64,000 bases of DNA from Sarcocystis neurona (GCA_000727475.1 KL647301.1:1513055-1577054); one strand, 5' to 3'; shown: positions 45,632-58,510, numbered from the stretch's first letter. A program made the numbers and translations. Notes: a model not told the origin generated them from the letters alone.

Positions 45632-48600
45632 ATGCAGCCGCCGTCTCCTGGGTGTGGGCCTTCTGCTGGCGCTGCAGCAACCGGAACAGCAGCAGCCCCA
45701 ACAGCAGCGGCAGCAGCACCTGCCGAAGGGCAGCCAAGCACGACAGCCGCTGCGTCCTTCTGCTTCTCCTTCTGCAAGGAAGCGGAGAAACAGAGGGAAC
45801 TCAACGGCATGCGTCACAACGACTTCTCTCGCTATCGACAGTACTGCAGCAGAAGGGCAGCTCGTCTTCGCGCTGCGCTTGATCTACGCTGCGGGAAACA
45901 TCGATACCAGCAGAAGCCTCTGCCGTCTCCCATCAGAGATATTCGGTAGGCGCACAAATGGCCCCCACGCTGCGGACTGTCTTCTGTTGTTGGGTCTCAC
46001 CTCGCTGCCTCGCCTTCTCCGCGGTCCTTTCCTTCTCCTCTTTTCCTGCGGCTGCTGCTGGCCCTGCAGCTGCAGATGCTTCTCTGTCCCGCTTTTGCTG
46101 TCCTGTCTCTCTGCTGCTGTTGCCGTCTCGCCTCTTCATTCGGTCCTGCGGCTCCGCAGTAGTTTCCATGTCCCTCTTGCTGATCGTGCTGCTCTTGCTG
46201 TACGCCGCACACTGCCCTCCCGTTGACGGCCTGCTGCTGGCCTCCCGGCTCTCCCGCCCTGCAGCGCGACCGCTCTTGCGCGCACACGTCTGTCGCCGTT
46301 CTTCGTCTTCCCTTCCCTTTGCCTTTCTGCTGCTGCTGCTGCGTTCCCTCGTACACTGCGCTTGCTCTTCAGCTGCTGCCCGGCTGCTCGTAACTCTCTC
46401 TCCCGTTGCTGCCGCTACCTACCGTTGCTGCCGCTACCTACCGTTGCTGCCGCTGTGTTCATGCCGCTGCTGATGCTACCTTTCTGCCGCTGCTGCCGCT
46501 GCTACTTCTCTGACGCTGCTCCCACTACTTTTCTGCGGCTGCTGCTGCCCTTCACCGTCCCCTCCTGTTGAATTTCTTCCTTTCCTGCTGCACTGGTGCT
46601 GGTTTCCTCCTTCCGTGAGTGCTGCTGTTACTCGTTCCTGCGTGTGTGTGGCTGCCTTGCGCTACGGCTGCTGCTCCACGTCGTCTTCGCAGTTGCTGCT
46701 GGATCAGAGCCCTGGTGCCCGGCTGCTGGGGGGACTGCAGTCATGCTGCTGCTGCGCTGCTGCCTCAACCTTGCTGCTCCTGCTGCTTCCTCGGTCCTGC
46801 TGCTGCTGCTACGGTGGAACTCCTGTTGCGGCATTTACCTGCTGCTGCTCCTCCTGCGTCTTCTGCTGTCGCAGTTGTTGGGCTGCTCGTCAACTGTTCT
46901 CCTGCCCGTGCCTTGCTGTGCTCCAGCGGCGACGACAGTGCGTCTCCTGCTGCTGCTGCTGTTGCGTTTAGTGCCTTAGGGCCGTCTCAATTCCTGTTGC
47001 TGCGTCTTCTCGGATTTCTCCTCTCTTGTCCTTCCGCGCTGCTGGTGCTGCTCTCTCACCTCTGCTGCTCTCTCTTCTTGCTGCCAGGCTGCCGGCTACG
47101 CCGCTGCCTTCCTGTGGCTTCTGCTGCTGCGGTGTCTCCTTGCTTCCGCTGCTGCTGTCCGAGAGCGTGTTGCTGCTATTGCTGCACCTGCGCAGCACGG
47201 TGTTCCTCCTTCCCGTCTTGCTGCTGTTTGTAAAGAAGCTGCTGCAGCTTCATTAAATGCTGCTGCTGCTGCGGCTGTGTGCGCCGGCTTGGTCTTCCTG
47301 CTGCCCTCCTTGTGCTACAGCAGCTGCTCCGGCCCGAACGCCGCTTCTCCCTCGCGTTGCGGCTAGTGTTTATATATATATATACATATGTGTATATATA
47401 AGCTCCCGAGCGCATTCGTGCGCATGCTTCCATCCGTACTGAGAGAGAAATTCGCGTATAATTGTGCCTGCACATGCAGGGAACTACTGCCATCTCGCGC
47501 TGCTGTTGCCGTGATACGACGCCCCTGCTACTGCTGCCCGTCTGCTGCGTTGTGCTGCCGTAGCCGTCCTGCTGCTACTTCGTCTGTCAACGAGCTTGCT
47601 GCTGCTCTCGGTCGTACTCCAACTGGCGCTTGCTGCTGTCCTGGTGCTGCCCGTTTCTTTTTTTCAGCGTGCTGCTGCTGGTGCAGACTTGTGCAGAGCG
47701 CGGCTGGAGCCTGGGCATGCAGCTGAAGGAGGAGAATGCGGCTGCAGCATTTATTGTAGGTCACGCATCTCTTTCCGTATACACGAACAGGTGTACATCC
47801 ATACATTCTGTATTACTAGGTATTTATTCATGTATACATACATGTGAATATATGTACGTATGGATCTCACTCTCTCCGTAAATATATATATAGGTGGAGG
47901 ACTTCTTTGTAGAGCCTATTCTGGATGCGTGTAGTTTCATTTGTATTCGTTGACTCTGTACAGACCCAGGTTGATTCTCTTCCCTAGTGCTGCTGCTGGG
48001 TCAGCTGTTCTCCTTCATTTGCTGCAGCTCCTGCCGCATATATCTTGGTGTCGCAAGTGCTGTTAGCGGCACCGTTGATTACGCGGCTGCAGGTGCATGT
48101 CCTGCTGATGTTGCTGCTGCCGTTGTGCCTGGGTCTTGTGTGTCTGCTACTCTTTCGCTTTCTGCTGCCGGTGCTGCCGCCCGTGCTGCTGCTGCTGCTC
48201 ATGTAATGCTGTCGCTTGATCTGCCCCGGCGGCCGTTTTGTGTCCGCTGCTGGGGTGGACGTTGCTGCTGTGTTTCTACAGGTGCCGCTGCTGCTGTAGC
48301 CGCTTCTGTTGATGCTGCCGGCGCTCCCGTTGCTGCTGCCGGTACTGCTGCTGGTGGCTCTCTGCACGTCCTGCTACTGTTGGTGGTGCTGGTAATGCTG
48401 TCTGTGCGTACGTGTGTTGGTGCTGCTGCTGTTTTAGGAAGTGTAGTGCTGTTGTTTCTGCTGCTGCTGGCAGGAGTCGTGGTAGTAGCGCTGCTGCTTG
48501 TAGGAGTCTCGCTGTCAGTGCTCCGAGTCCTGTCGTTGCTGCTGCTCTCTGCCTTAGTACGTCTCCTGCTACCGTTTCTGCTGCTGCTGAGAGTGATGCA

Positions 48601-51600
48601 ACAGCACCTGCTGCTGCGGCTGGTGTTGGTGCTGCTGATGCGCAGAACCCGCGTGTCCGGGCGCATGCACTTCGTCGATTTGCGAAGGCTGTAGCGCATG
48701 CGCGTTTGCTGGAGCGTCTGTGCAGCAGCAAAGTGCCGGTTTCGTCTTTGCTCTGTAGCGGCAACAAAAGCAAGCAGCAGGAAGGAAGCAGCACCAAGCA
48801 GCAGGATGCCAGCAGGAGTGTGGGGACGGAGGGGGTAGGAGGAGCAGGTGGACCAGCAGCAGGCACGGCGGTGACGGAGGTGGAGGAGGGGACGGGAGCG
48901 GAGGAACAGCAGCAGCAGGACGCGAAGGAGAAGGAGCGGCAGCAAGAGCAGCAGCAGGAAATTCAGCTGTGCGACGAGAAAACATGTTTAGACGCGCATG
49001 CATACCGTCTGAGTCTGGAAGCGGCGTTGCTGCAGGAGAAGGAAGTGTGGGGAGCTGCTGCGGAAGTGCTGCAGCAGCTGCAGCAGGCATACATACACCT
49101 CAGGAGAGTTTCTTCCACGCGAGAAGACGAGGAACAACTCTTCAAGCGCCTGCTCAAAGGAGTCGAGCCGCAGCTGCGGCTGTGTGCCTTCCATTCTGGC
49201 GATGTGTTCGCTGCTGTTGTTGCCGCAGACCGTCGTCCGGCGGCAGGGAAAGGACCTGCAGCACCTGCGTTGCCATTCCTCCCAGGAACAGCAGCACCAT
49301 CAGATCGCCTGCCTTCTTCTTCCGCTGCTGCTGCAGCGACAACAGCAGCAGCAGGAGCAGCAGCAGCAGGAGGAGGAGGAACAGCAGGGGGGGTGCTCCC
49401 GACGCCGACGTGGAGAGGAGAACAGCTGCACGTCGCAGCAGACCGCCCACGGGCGGCGCTGGCTGCTGCTGCTGCAGAGCTACGCGAGACGCTGCTGTTT
49501 GCTGACGCTGCCGGAGAGGAGCAGCTCGAGGAGCTGCGTATCGAAGAAACAGCAGCAGCAAACAAGGAGGGGAAGAGAAAACTGCAGGTGGAAGAGAAGC
49601 TGCTGCAGTTCACCGAAGCAGAAATAGAAACGGTGATGGAAACGTACGTCCTTTTCCTGCTGCAGTACAGACACACATGCCTTTGGCTTCTTCTTCTTGC
49701 CGGAAGAGCCGTGCAAACGTGTGGACTAGCTGTGTCTCTTTTTCTGTCTCTATGTGAGTATATAAAAGTGATGGAAATTGACCAGACAGCACGTATAGAT
49801 ACAGAGGAGAGGTCGACAGTGAATAGAGACAGATAGAAGGGAACCGCCGGTAGAGAGAGAAAAATACGTGATTTTCCGTTTTTGATGTGTGTCATGTTTT
49901 CTGTCTCACTGTCTCTCTCCGTCTTCTCTCTGTACGTTGCGTGTTTGGCGTTGCGGTGTATGTACACCTGAAAGTCAGACACTGGTGTCTTCTCCACGGC
50001 AGACCTGTCTAAGTCTCATCGTGTTTCCTTTTCATTAAATCCTGGTATGCGGCTTCTCTGCATTGCTACCAGACGTGGTTGCTGCTGCTGCTACTCGAGC
50101 GAAAGAAACAGCAGAGGACCAGAAAGCAGGTGGAAAAGCAGCAGCAGCAGCAGCGGCAGCAGCAGCTGGGAGAGCAGAATACGCACAGCAGGAAGGAGGG
50201 CAGCACACCCGCAAGGAAAGCAGCAGCAGCAACACGACAGCAGCGCAGGTGGGGAAGAGGAAAGAATAGCCGTGGCAGCAGTAGCGAGGACAGTACGAGG
50301 AACTGCAGCAGCAACGGGCTCAGCCGCAGCGCCACCGCACGAATAGCAGACGTTGTAGAAGGCCCGCCTGCTGAGCCGCAGTGGCAGCCGCCGCAGCAGC
50401 ATGAAAGACGCACCCACTGCAGCAGCAGCTGTGCGGAGGTGGGCAGAGCTCGGGGCCGGGCGACAGCAGCAGAGTCTAGACAGCAGCAGCAGTTCACGCG
50501 AAGGACCGGCAGCAGCAACGACGAGACACCGGCAGCCTGCGGGGAGAGAGAGGGAAAGACTGCGTGGCCGCAGAGCGAAGATCATTTGAGTAGCAGTCGA
50601 AGCAGTGGCTCCTTTGCAGCAGCGTGTTGGTAGCAGCAGAAGCGTGCTGGTAGCAGCAGCTGCGCGCTGTTGTTGACAATGGTGCATCGCGCCTGCAGCG
50701 CAGCAGCATCGCACCAGCAGCGCAGCAGCATTGCACCAGCAGCGCAGCAGCATTGCACCAGCAGCGCAGCAGCATTGCACCAGCAGCGCAGCAGCATTGC
50801 CAGTGTAGCCGCAGGAGCAGCAGCCGTAGTCGTGAGGAGAAGAACAACTCGTAGGTGGGGCAGTGGAGTGGATTTGCAGTGTCGACGGGTTTGTGTTTTC
50901 TTTTTTGTTGACTTCTACTGCAGATATGGCAAGCTGAGCAGCTCCTTCCGTCGATGCGTCGAGCTGCTGCATGCAGTGCTGCTGGTGGGTCTCTTGTGCG
51001 CGGGGGTTCCGCTGCTGTCTTCTCTGTAGTAGACCCCGCCTCCCTGCTGATTCTCGTGCTGCTGCTGCTGCGTAGCCGGCGTGCGGCTGTTGCTGCTGGA
51101 TGCGCAGAGGACGCTCCTATTTTACTGCCGCGGCTGTTATCACCACCTGCTGCTGCTGCTCCTGCTGCTGCTGATGCCCGCGTCGCATTTGCTGCTGCGC
51201 TCCGTGTCGTTGCTGCTGTGCGGCGCCTACGGCCGCGCGCCTTCAGCTGCTGCTGCTGCTGCACCTCCCTCCTGCATATCTCGCGCTGCGTGTGCGGCCG
51301 CTGCTGCTGCGAGTCCCACTGCTGCAACTGCGGTGCCTTCGGGTGCTCCTGCCCTCGCTCTGAGGGCTCGCTGCTGCTGCTGCTGCGCCGCTGCATGTGT
51401 CTACGTGCCTGCAGCTGTTGACGTGTCCCGCAGCTGTTGCACATCACGGAGGTTCCTGCGGTCGTTGTGGCTCTACCGTCGCAAGACCTGCTCCTGCTGT
51501 GCAGCTCTACAACGCCCGCAGCTGCTCCGGCTGCTGGTGCCGCTGCTCCTCCCGCTCCTGCTGCTGCCGCTGCCGCTGCCGCTGCTGCTGCTGCCGCTGC

Positions 51601-51885
51601 TGCCGATCCTGCTGGAGCGCCTGCTGCCGTTAGTCTCGTCGCGGATTTGCCTGAGCGTGACGAAGCTCTGCGTGCCTTTGTTGGTTCTACTTGAAGGAGA
51701 GACGCGCGCAGACAGACGAAGAGACGCGCGTCCAGGAGGCCTACACGTCTCTCTACGAATATACACGCGCGTCCCCGTACTATATACGTCGTGCGTACAC
51801 GCATGTACATATATATATACATACATATATGTATACATGTGTGCCCCTCTGCATCTCCCCATATATGTGCGTATATATATATATA

Positions 51886-51920
<35 letters not shown>

Positions 51921-54900
51921 GCAGCCACTGGCGCCCCACATGTAGTGTGCCCGTATGCGGCGTCGCCGCTACCTCGGCATCACTACAAACACATGTCCAG
52001 GGCACTATATATAAGTGTGTGTCTCGGTGTATATATATGTGTCTACCTCTATACATAGGTATATCAGTATACATTTCTATATATACGTATTTATTGTATT
52101 CAATATCGATGTGCCTATATTCTTCGTCTGTGTATATGTGCGTGCCAGGCATGCATTCCATCTGCATGCTAGCAATGAGTATATGTACATGTGTGTCTAC
52201 GTCTACATATATGTATATACGTATATAATTATAACGCAAATATGTGCTCCCGTGTGTGTGTATTAGTGCATGTTGGGAGAAAGAGTTCGTGTCTACTTCT
52301 GTGCGCTGGCTTCGTAATTTTCCACCCGCGGAGGAGGCGCAGCACGGCACCTCGTTGGAGCCGCGCATGCGCTTGCCGCTGTGGACTGGTTTTCTTTGCA
52401 TGCACTTGTAGACGTCCGTATAATACACCAAGGAATCCTGTGGCTGTCTTTGGTTTGTGTATACGTGATTCTGGCTGCATACGTATCTGCGCATCCTTCT
52501 GTATACATATACACATATATGTGTATGGATCTTTATACGTACAGGTGCTGCAAGTAAACAAGTGTAACTGTCTTTCTTCTTTTGTCTGCGTGTCTATTTT
52601 TCTGCGTGCATGCACCTGCATGCGTAGGTGGTGCAGGTCGACGTATTTGTATTTTCGAGGAGAAATACATATGTACCACACCTCAAGTATCGGTGGGTCT
52701 ATGGATGTATTTCTTTGCGTGCGTACATATTTACGTATACATATGTGTGTGTAGTGTGCTGCGCCGCTGTGTGGGTCGCTTCCGCAGAAACGTCCGGAGG
52801 AGTCTGCCGGCCTCGTCGCAGCCGAAGGTAAGTACTCCACGCTCGCTGCTCTACCAACAGTCCCCGCTGTTGCCCAAGCTGCTGCTGTTGTTGCCCAAGC
52901 TGCTGCTGCTGCTGTCGCCCAAGCTGTTGCTGCTGCTGCTCCTCACCATGCTGCTGCTGCCGCTCCTGCCCGTGCTGCCGCTGCTGCTGGAGCCCATGCT
53001 CCTCCTGCTGTTAATGCTGCTGCTGCTACGGGTTGTGCTGTTGCCAGTGCTGCTGCTGCGGATGCTTGTGGGACTGGTCAACCGCCGGAGTCGTACTGGT
53101 AGTAGAAAGTAGTGTTCCCTCGCTGCTGCTGCCGCTGCGGCAGTCGTTGCTGTTGTGTAGTGCTGAGATTGCAGCGGACAACTCCGTTGCCGGAGCTGCA
53201 GCAGCGTCTGCTGTGGGATCTGTAGTCGACGCTGCTGGTGCTGCTGCCCCTAGGCTACTCCTGCTGCTGCGCCTCGACTGCTCCTCCTGCTGCGCCTCGA
53301 CTGCTCCTGCTGCTCCGCCTAGGCTGCTGCTGCTGCTCCGCCTAGGCTGCTGCTGCTGCTCCGCCTAGGCTGCTGCTGCTGCTCCGCCCAGCCTGCTCCT
53401 GCTGCCCGGCCTAGGCTCCCGCTGCAGCTGTTCTTTCTTGGAGAGAGTGCTGCCGGAATCCGTGCTGCTGCTGCTGAATACGACGCTGTCATGCCCCCCC
53501 TCTGCTGCTGCTGTTTTGGCGTACGCAGGCTACTGCTTGGACGTTGTCCGCTGCTTGGACGTGGAGCGCGACCTGCTGCTGCTGCTTCGTTTCCTTCTCT
53601 CCATGAGACGCTTCGAAGGTACTCCTTCTTTTCTTCTTCCTCCTCTTTTTTCCCGACCACCCACCAGCAACCGTACTACGCTCTGTTCATATATCAATAT
53701 GTGTACGTACGTGGTCGAGTACAGGGCCCCCGTCTGCGTGTGTGTACTTGCGTGAACATAAATATATATATGCGTATTTGTAGATATATGGACATATATG
53801 CATGCATCTGTTTCTTAAACGTAAATATTATTTACACGAGACGTATCAATCCGAGTGCGTATGCACCAGAGATTTGCCGCCTTGCGCGTCTCCCCCCCGA
53901 GGGCGTGTCAGTATAGATACATACATACTTATGCGTCTATGTATATGAGACACATGTACCTGTATATATGTGTATATATGTGTACACTCACTGATGACAT
54001 GTCTCTATTTACATCTCTGATATAAACCCTTGGTTGGATGTACGTGTTTATTTGTACCTATTACAGTGGGCTCATGCATACATATATCCATGTATATATA
54101 TATGTATATGCACCTATAGAGAGAGATACATACAGATATAGTTTATGTGTGTATAGTGTATTTTTATTGTGTGTTTTGAGTACCTATACGCATTAAAGTG
54201 CATATATATATATATGTATAGAGGGATCATGTATGCATGTATACATATATATATATATATGTATGTAACTGTGTATTATATAGAATATATATATATATAT
54301 GTATACTGGATTTGGGGAGTTATGTATAATGAAAATTTATATACATATATGAGTGTATATGTATAGAAATACTGGAGTTGTGTATGATACTGCATATATA
54401 TACATATATTGCTACCAAAATTACGTATATATATGTATACATATGTATATATATATACACGTATGTATACGTGTACTGTACACATACATACATCTACAAG
54501 TGTGTATATATATGTACTGAAATTACGTGTGAAAATGTGTATATATATATATATCTGTTCGTATGTGTACTGTGCATATGTATATATGTGTATACATATA
54601 CAGGTATGTATGCGTACACATGTGTGTTTATTTGAGTAATGTATGAAAATGTTTATATACGGATATGTGTATTGGCTGGGACACTGTTCTGTACTGTGGA
54701 GACAGAGGAGAGGCATATATACGTCTGCCACTGCGGGGGTGTTACGACGATGCCAACATTCGTTCCGCACCAGCATATTCTTTTTTTGCTGCTGCTGCTG
54801 CTGTTGCTGCTGTGGTCACCACCCTGGGGCGGTTGCTGGGGCTGAGTAGTACCGCATTTTTCCCCTTCGCGCAGCTGTCGCTCTTCTCCTCCTCATCCTT

Positions 54901-55446
54901 ACTTTCGCTTTCTTCTTCTTTCACGTCAGGGCGGCGAGGCTGCTGCCGCCGCTCCCGTCCTTCCCCACACTTCTGTCGTCCCACTCGGCTCCTGCTGCTG
55001 TTGCTTTTTTTGCTGCTGCTGCTGCTGCTACTCGTGCCGCTACGGTCCTTGCTGCTTTTGCTACTACTACCGCTGCCACTGCTACTGCTGCAGCTGCTAG
55101 TGCTCCTACTACCACCGCTGCTACTAGTACCGCTGCTATCACTACTGCTGCTACTGCTGCGACTACCACCGCTGCTGCAATTGCTGCTGCTACTGCTCCT
55201 ACTATTAGTGCTACTGCCGCTACTGCTGCTGCTGCTACTGCTGCTTCCACCGCTGCTGCTGCTGCTATTGCTGTAGATGCTTCGCACATTGCTGCTGCGG
55301 TGCTGCTTTCACTGGTGTTGCTGTTCTGGCGTGCAGAGGAGCCGTCGCATGTCCTGCTGCAGGTGGGCAGCAGCAGGAAGCAGCAGCAGCTGCTCGCAGT
55401 GCCGCGTGGAGAGACGGGAGAACGTCATGCTTCTCTTCTTCTCCAG
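45632..55446 (+). CDS. SRP68: Signal recognition particle subunit SRP68 (3' end unresolved)
   Basis: Exons: 45632-45945, 47668-47755, 48646 to about 49643, then a CAG-rich exon ending 50854, 50924-50984, 52788-52827, 53529-53618, and probably 55337-55446. Most of these join in phase. Exon 1 carries the hallmark MRHNDFSRYRQYCSRRAARL. Exon 2 encodes VLLLVQTCAERGWSLGMQLK. Exon 3 has HALRRFAKAVAHARLLERLC, CLDAHAYRLSLEAALLQEKE and the tryptophan motif TPTWRGEQ. Later exons give RRCVELLHAVLL and RDLLLLLRFLLSMRRFEG, in the order found in SRP68 proteins. SRP68 forms a heterodimer with SRP72 on 7SL RNA in the cytosolic particle that delivers nascent secretory proteins to the ER. The protein is swollen by Ala/Gln/Ser tracts. 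The join from exon 3 to the next exon (acceptor near 50068) is uncertain. The C-terminal exons after 55446 were not identified. Confidence 0.85.
45946..47667 (+). other. SRP68 intron 1, CTG-rich
   Basis: Bounded by CG|gtaggc and tttttttcag and phase-consistent with the homologous protein sequence across the joint. It is packed with CTG/CTT-type triplets. Minus-strand frames of 70-120 codons exist because the complement is CAG-rich; they are not called as genes. Confidence 0.8.
50703..50800 (+). repeat. 22-bp tandem repeat inside SRP68 exon
   Basis: Four to five copies of a 22-bp unit (cagcgcagcagcattgcaccag in register) lie in the Ala/Gln/Ser-rich part of SRP68. Because 22 is not a multiple of three, successive units are read in all three frames, and the protein repeat is 22 residues per three units. 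Confidence 0.8.
51871..51920. repeat. (TA)n microsatellite in SRP68 intron
   Basis: A broken TA run of about 50 bp with one ctatt interruption. It lies in the intron between the SRP68 exons ending 50984 and starting 52788; that intron also holds TA/TG sequence to about 52760. Confidence 0.85.
53315..53390 (+). repeat. 23-bp tandem repeat (x3-4)
   Basis: The box ccgcctagg followed by CTG triplets recurs at 53315, 53338, 53361 and, in altered form, 53384. It lies in an SRP68 intron, just before the exon starting at 53529. Confidence 0.85.
53619..55336 (+). other. Long SRP68 intron: TA-rich then CTG-rich
   Basis: From 53690 to 54680 it is TA/TG microsatellite sequence; from 54785 to 55280 it is CTG/CTA triplet sequence. 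A short missing SRP68 segment (between RRFEG and the next conserved helix) may be encoded by an exon that I failed to find here. Confidence 0.5.
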
Positions 55447-56554
55447 GTATGCTTGCTACACGTCTTTCTTGTCTTCTTTTACTTGGAAGGCACCGGCAGC
55501 AGCAGCTGCTGCTGCATCTCACCCAGCCCTCGCGTCCCTCCCCTCCTCGCCCCCTGGTACCGTTTCCCTTCATTTGCTGCCGGTGTGACGCTGCAGTTGT
55601 GCGTCGGGTTGCGTCGCTGCTGCTGCTGCTTCCTCCCTGCGCGCCGCGCCTTTCTTGTTTTCCTGCTCTGCTGTTGCCGCTATCCCTCTGCTTCTGCGGC
55701 AGCCGAACCGGTTTTGCCGCTTCCTGCTTCTCTTCTTCCCGCTACCTTTGCTGCTGCAGTCACATCGGCTCGCCACTCCGTCTTCCTCTCGTTTCTCTGT
55801 TTGTTATTCTTGCCCACGGCTGCTGGTTGTAGGTCGTGCCATTTCCTCGTCTTCCTTCCGCTGCTACTTGATCTTCGTCTGCTCCTGCTGCACCTGCTGC
55901 TGATCTGCTGCTGCTGCTGCTCCTTTCTCTGTTGCCTGCCGTGGAGGTTTCCTCTGTCTTCACCACTGCTGTTGCTGCTACTGCATTTCCTCCTCTTGCA
56001 ATTCGTCTTCCTCACGGCGGCTGCTGCAGGCTCGTCCTGTCCTGCTGGTGCTCGTCCGTTCCTTTTTTTTTAGCGTGCCCTTTTTGCTGTGACCCCTCCT
56101 TCTCGTTCCCGTACACAACGTTTTGTTTGTTCCTCTTGCTGCTGGTGGTTTGTCTGTCTTGCTGCGGCCGTTGCTGAGTCAGCCGTTCCTCTGCTGCTGC
56201 TGCCGCTGCTTCGGGCCGTGCGCGTCATCCCTCTTCTCCATATCCTGTCCCTGCTGCGGCTGCTGCGGCTCTGTACTCCATCGTGGATCTGCGGTTGTTG
56301 CTGTCGCTGTTCTCGATCTGCTGCTGCTTCGGTTGACTACTCAACGTTTTTGCGTTGCATCTCCTCGTCTTCTCCCCGTCCTCCCCACCTGTCATCCTCT
56401 CCGCCTCTGCCTCATCACTGCTGTTACTGCTGCTGCGTCTTGTCTGTTCTGGTGCGCAGGGGACACACCTCTGTGCGGCAGCCGCTGTGCTACTGCTGTC
56501 GCTCCTGCTGCTTCTGCTCTGTCCGTGCTGCTGCCCGTTCTCGACTGCTGCTGT

Positions 56555-56662
56555 GCATAATTCTGCTGCTGCTGCGCACAATTCTGCTGCTGCTGCGCAT
56601 AATTCTGCTGCTGCTGCGCATAATTCTGCTGCTGCTGCGCGTAATTCTGCTGCTGCTGCTCT
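56555..56662 (+). repeat. 21-bp tandem repeat (x5)
   Basis: Unit gcataattctgctgctgctgc begins at 56555, 56576, 56597, 56618 and 56639 with small changes. It lies in a CTG-rich stretch downstream of the last SRP68 exon found. Confidence 0.85.
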
Positions 56663-56728
56663 TGCTCCTCGTCGTCCTCTCGTGCTGCTTAGCAATCCGC
56701 CGTGCTGCGGCTGCGTCTGTGGACCGGC

Positions 56729-56824
56729 TTCTTAGGCCCTCGGAAGGATGATGCAGGAGGACTCCGTTGACGAGCAGCAGCTGGGACTGATGCGGCACTG
56801 GCAAAGAATTGCAAAAGATGCGCG
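56729..56824 (+). CDS. Candidate exon, MMQEDSVDEQQ segment
   Basis: The plus strand reads MMQEDSVDEQQLGLMRHWQR then IAKDA and stops at CG|gtaggc (phase 2). The ATG pair is at 56748-56753. An acceptor, ggcttcttag, just upstream (about 56735) would make it an internal exon in phase 0, which could follow the last SRP68 exon; otherwise it starts a new gene. The composition is ordinary and helical. The next exon in phase was not found. Confidence 0.4.
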
Positions 56825-57068
56825 GTAGGCAGAACTCTGTCAGTGTGCTCGTTTTCTTCTCTCGTCTCTTTGCTGCTTCTTCATCGTCCGCGTCAACTTC
56901 GTCTCTGCTGTTCTTCGTTTTTCTCCTCTCCTTTCTCTTCGTTGACATCCTCGTACTTGCATGCGTCTACGTATATCTCTCCATACGAACATATATACAT
57001 AGACGCATGTTTATATGTGTACGTCTGGTGAACCTTCTTCTGCGGGGAGGAAACTTCTCTCGTCTGCA

Positions 57069-57283
57069 GACGCAGATTTGTGTGTATGAGAAGACGACTA
57101 CTAATTTTCTGCTGACGGTATTGGCAGAGAAGATGCTCCGGCAGCAAATACATTTCGGCACGCCAGGGCGCTTCTTTGAGAATCCGCAGATATTCATGCA
57201 CGCGCCTCACCTGCGTCTGGCTGTCTGCTCTACTGAGCTACGCAGACGACTACTTTCTACATATCTCTGCTACCCTCTATAAC
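57069..57283 (+). CDS. Candidate exon, helical protein
   Basis: After the acceptor ttctctcgtctgcag the plus strand reads TQICVYEKTTTNFLLTVLAE, then KMLRQQIHFGTPGRFFENPQ and MHAPHLRLAV, to a TAA at 57281-57283. The sequence is of ordinary composition and flanked by microsatellites. It may be a terminal exon, or an internal one with a donor near 57210 (ctgc|gtctgg). The minus strand also has an open frame here but with a less natural composition. The product is not recognised. Confidence 0.5.
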
Positions 57284-58510
57284 GTACCTTCATGCATATG
57301 AGTAAACTATATACGTATACATATACGTATATCTATATGAGTAGATTACCGCCCCGTATACATATATGTGTGTATGCACATGGATATGTGTGCGTGCGTA
57401 CTTTTATGGAGATCGATTTTGAATGTTCGTATACAAATCCATCCTTGTCGTATGTGTGGATGTATCGAGAAGCATGTGTACACCTGTATATATATATGCA
57501 TGCATCCCGAATATATATATATATATGCATGCATCCCGAAGAACAGACAATTTTCCTCTGTGTGTTGGTGTATGTAAATACGTGTGCGTGACACGGGGGA
57601 AGCAGCCGTATACACTGCTGCCGCTTGTGTGTATATGTACAGCGGTCCCTCTGCGTGTTATGCTTCGATGTGTGGATATCCATGCATGCGGATTTCTGCT
57701 CGGTAGGGGGCATACGTTCTTTTCCTACAAAACAAAAAGATGCCTCTTTGTGAAGCGTTTCGCGACTTTTCCTACCCAGCAGAGCTGTGCACCTATCATT
57801 CTGTCTACATTTACATATATATATGAGTATGTACACATATATGTGTATGTGTATATGTGTATGTATTGACGTCGGCAGAATTCGCCGTTTTCCTTTGTAT
57901 TTGTGCACGTGTATACGGACGCATACATTTGTATGTACGTCTACGTGTGTGTACCTACCTTTGTGTGTATATATATATATATATACATATGTATATGTGT
58001 ATGTATGTGCACACATGTATATATATGTGTATATATACATGCGGACGCATACGCATGCATCTCCACGTGTATGTATATGTATACAAATATATGTGTGTAA
58101 ATCTGTATATATACATATATAAATATATATATATATAGCCGGGTCAATATGTATGTATGTATGTATACGTGTACGCGTATGTGTATATGCGTAGATATGT
58201 GTTTGTGAAAATCTCGACAAGGTTCGCTCGTATCTTTGAAGTGGGTAGCGCCTGTATATATGCCGATATATATATATATATATATGTACGTGTGTATACG
58301 CATCTGTACACATACAATCATCTACCATATACACATATATCTATATATATATTATATGCATATACATATAGATACATATATACATATATGGATATATCGC
58401 AGCTGTTGGTGCTGCCCCTGCTGTTGCTGCCGCCCCCGATGTTGATGTTGCTAGCGCGCCTGCTGTTGTTGCTGCTATCGGCGCTACTGCTGCTGTTGCT
58501 GCTGCTGCAG

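Noticed and set aside
45760..46356. Minus-strand Gln/Arg-rich exons that even joined in phase
   Set aside because: They lie opposite SRP68 exon 1 and intron 1. SRP68 homology fixes the plus strand as coding here. It shows that phase agreement alone is weak evidence in this window.
37640..47200. Reassignment of TAG to glutamine
   Set aside because: In-frame TAGs inside CAG runs (37770 and near 47190) have open alternative frames or lie in introns, and clear genes here end at standard stops. One-base change from CAG makes TAG common by chance.
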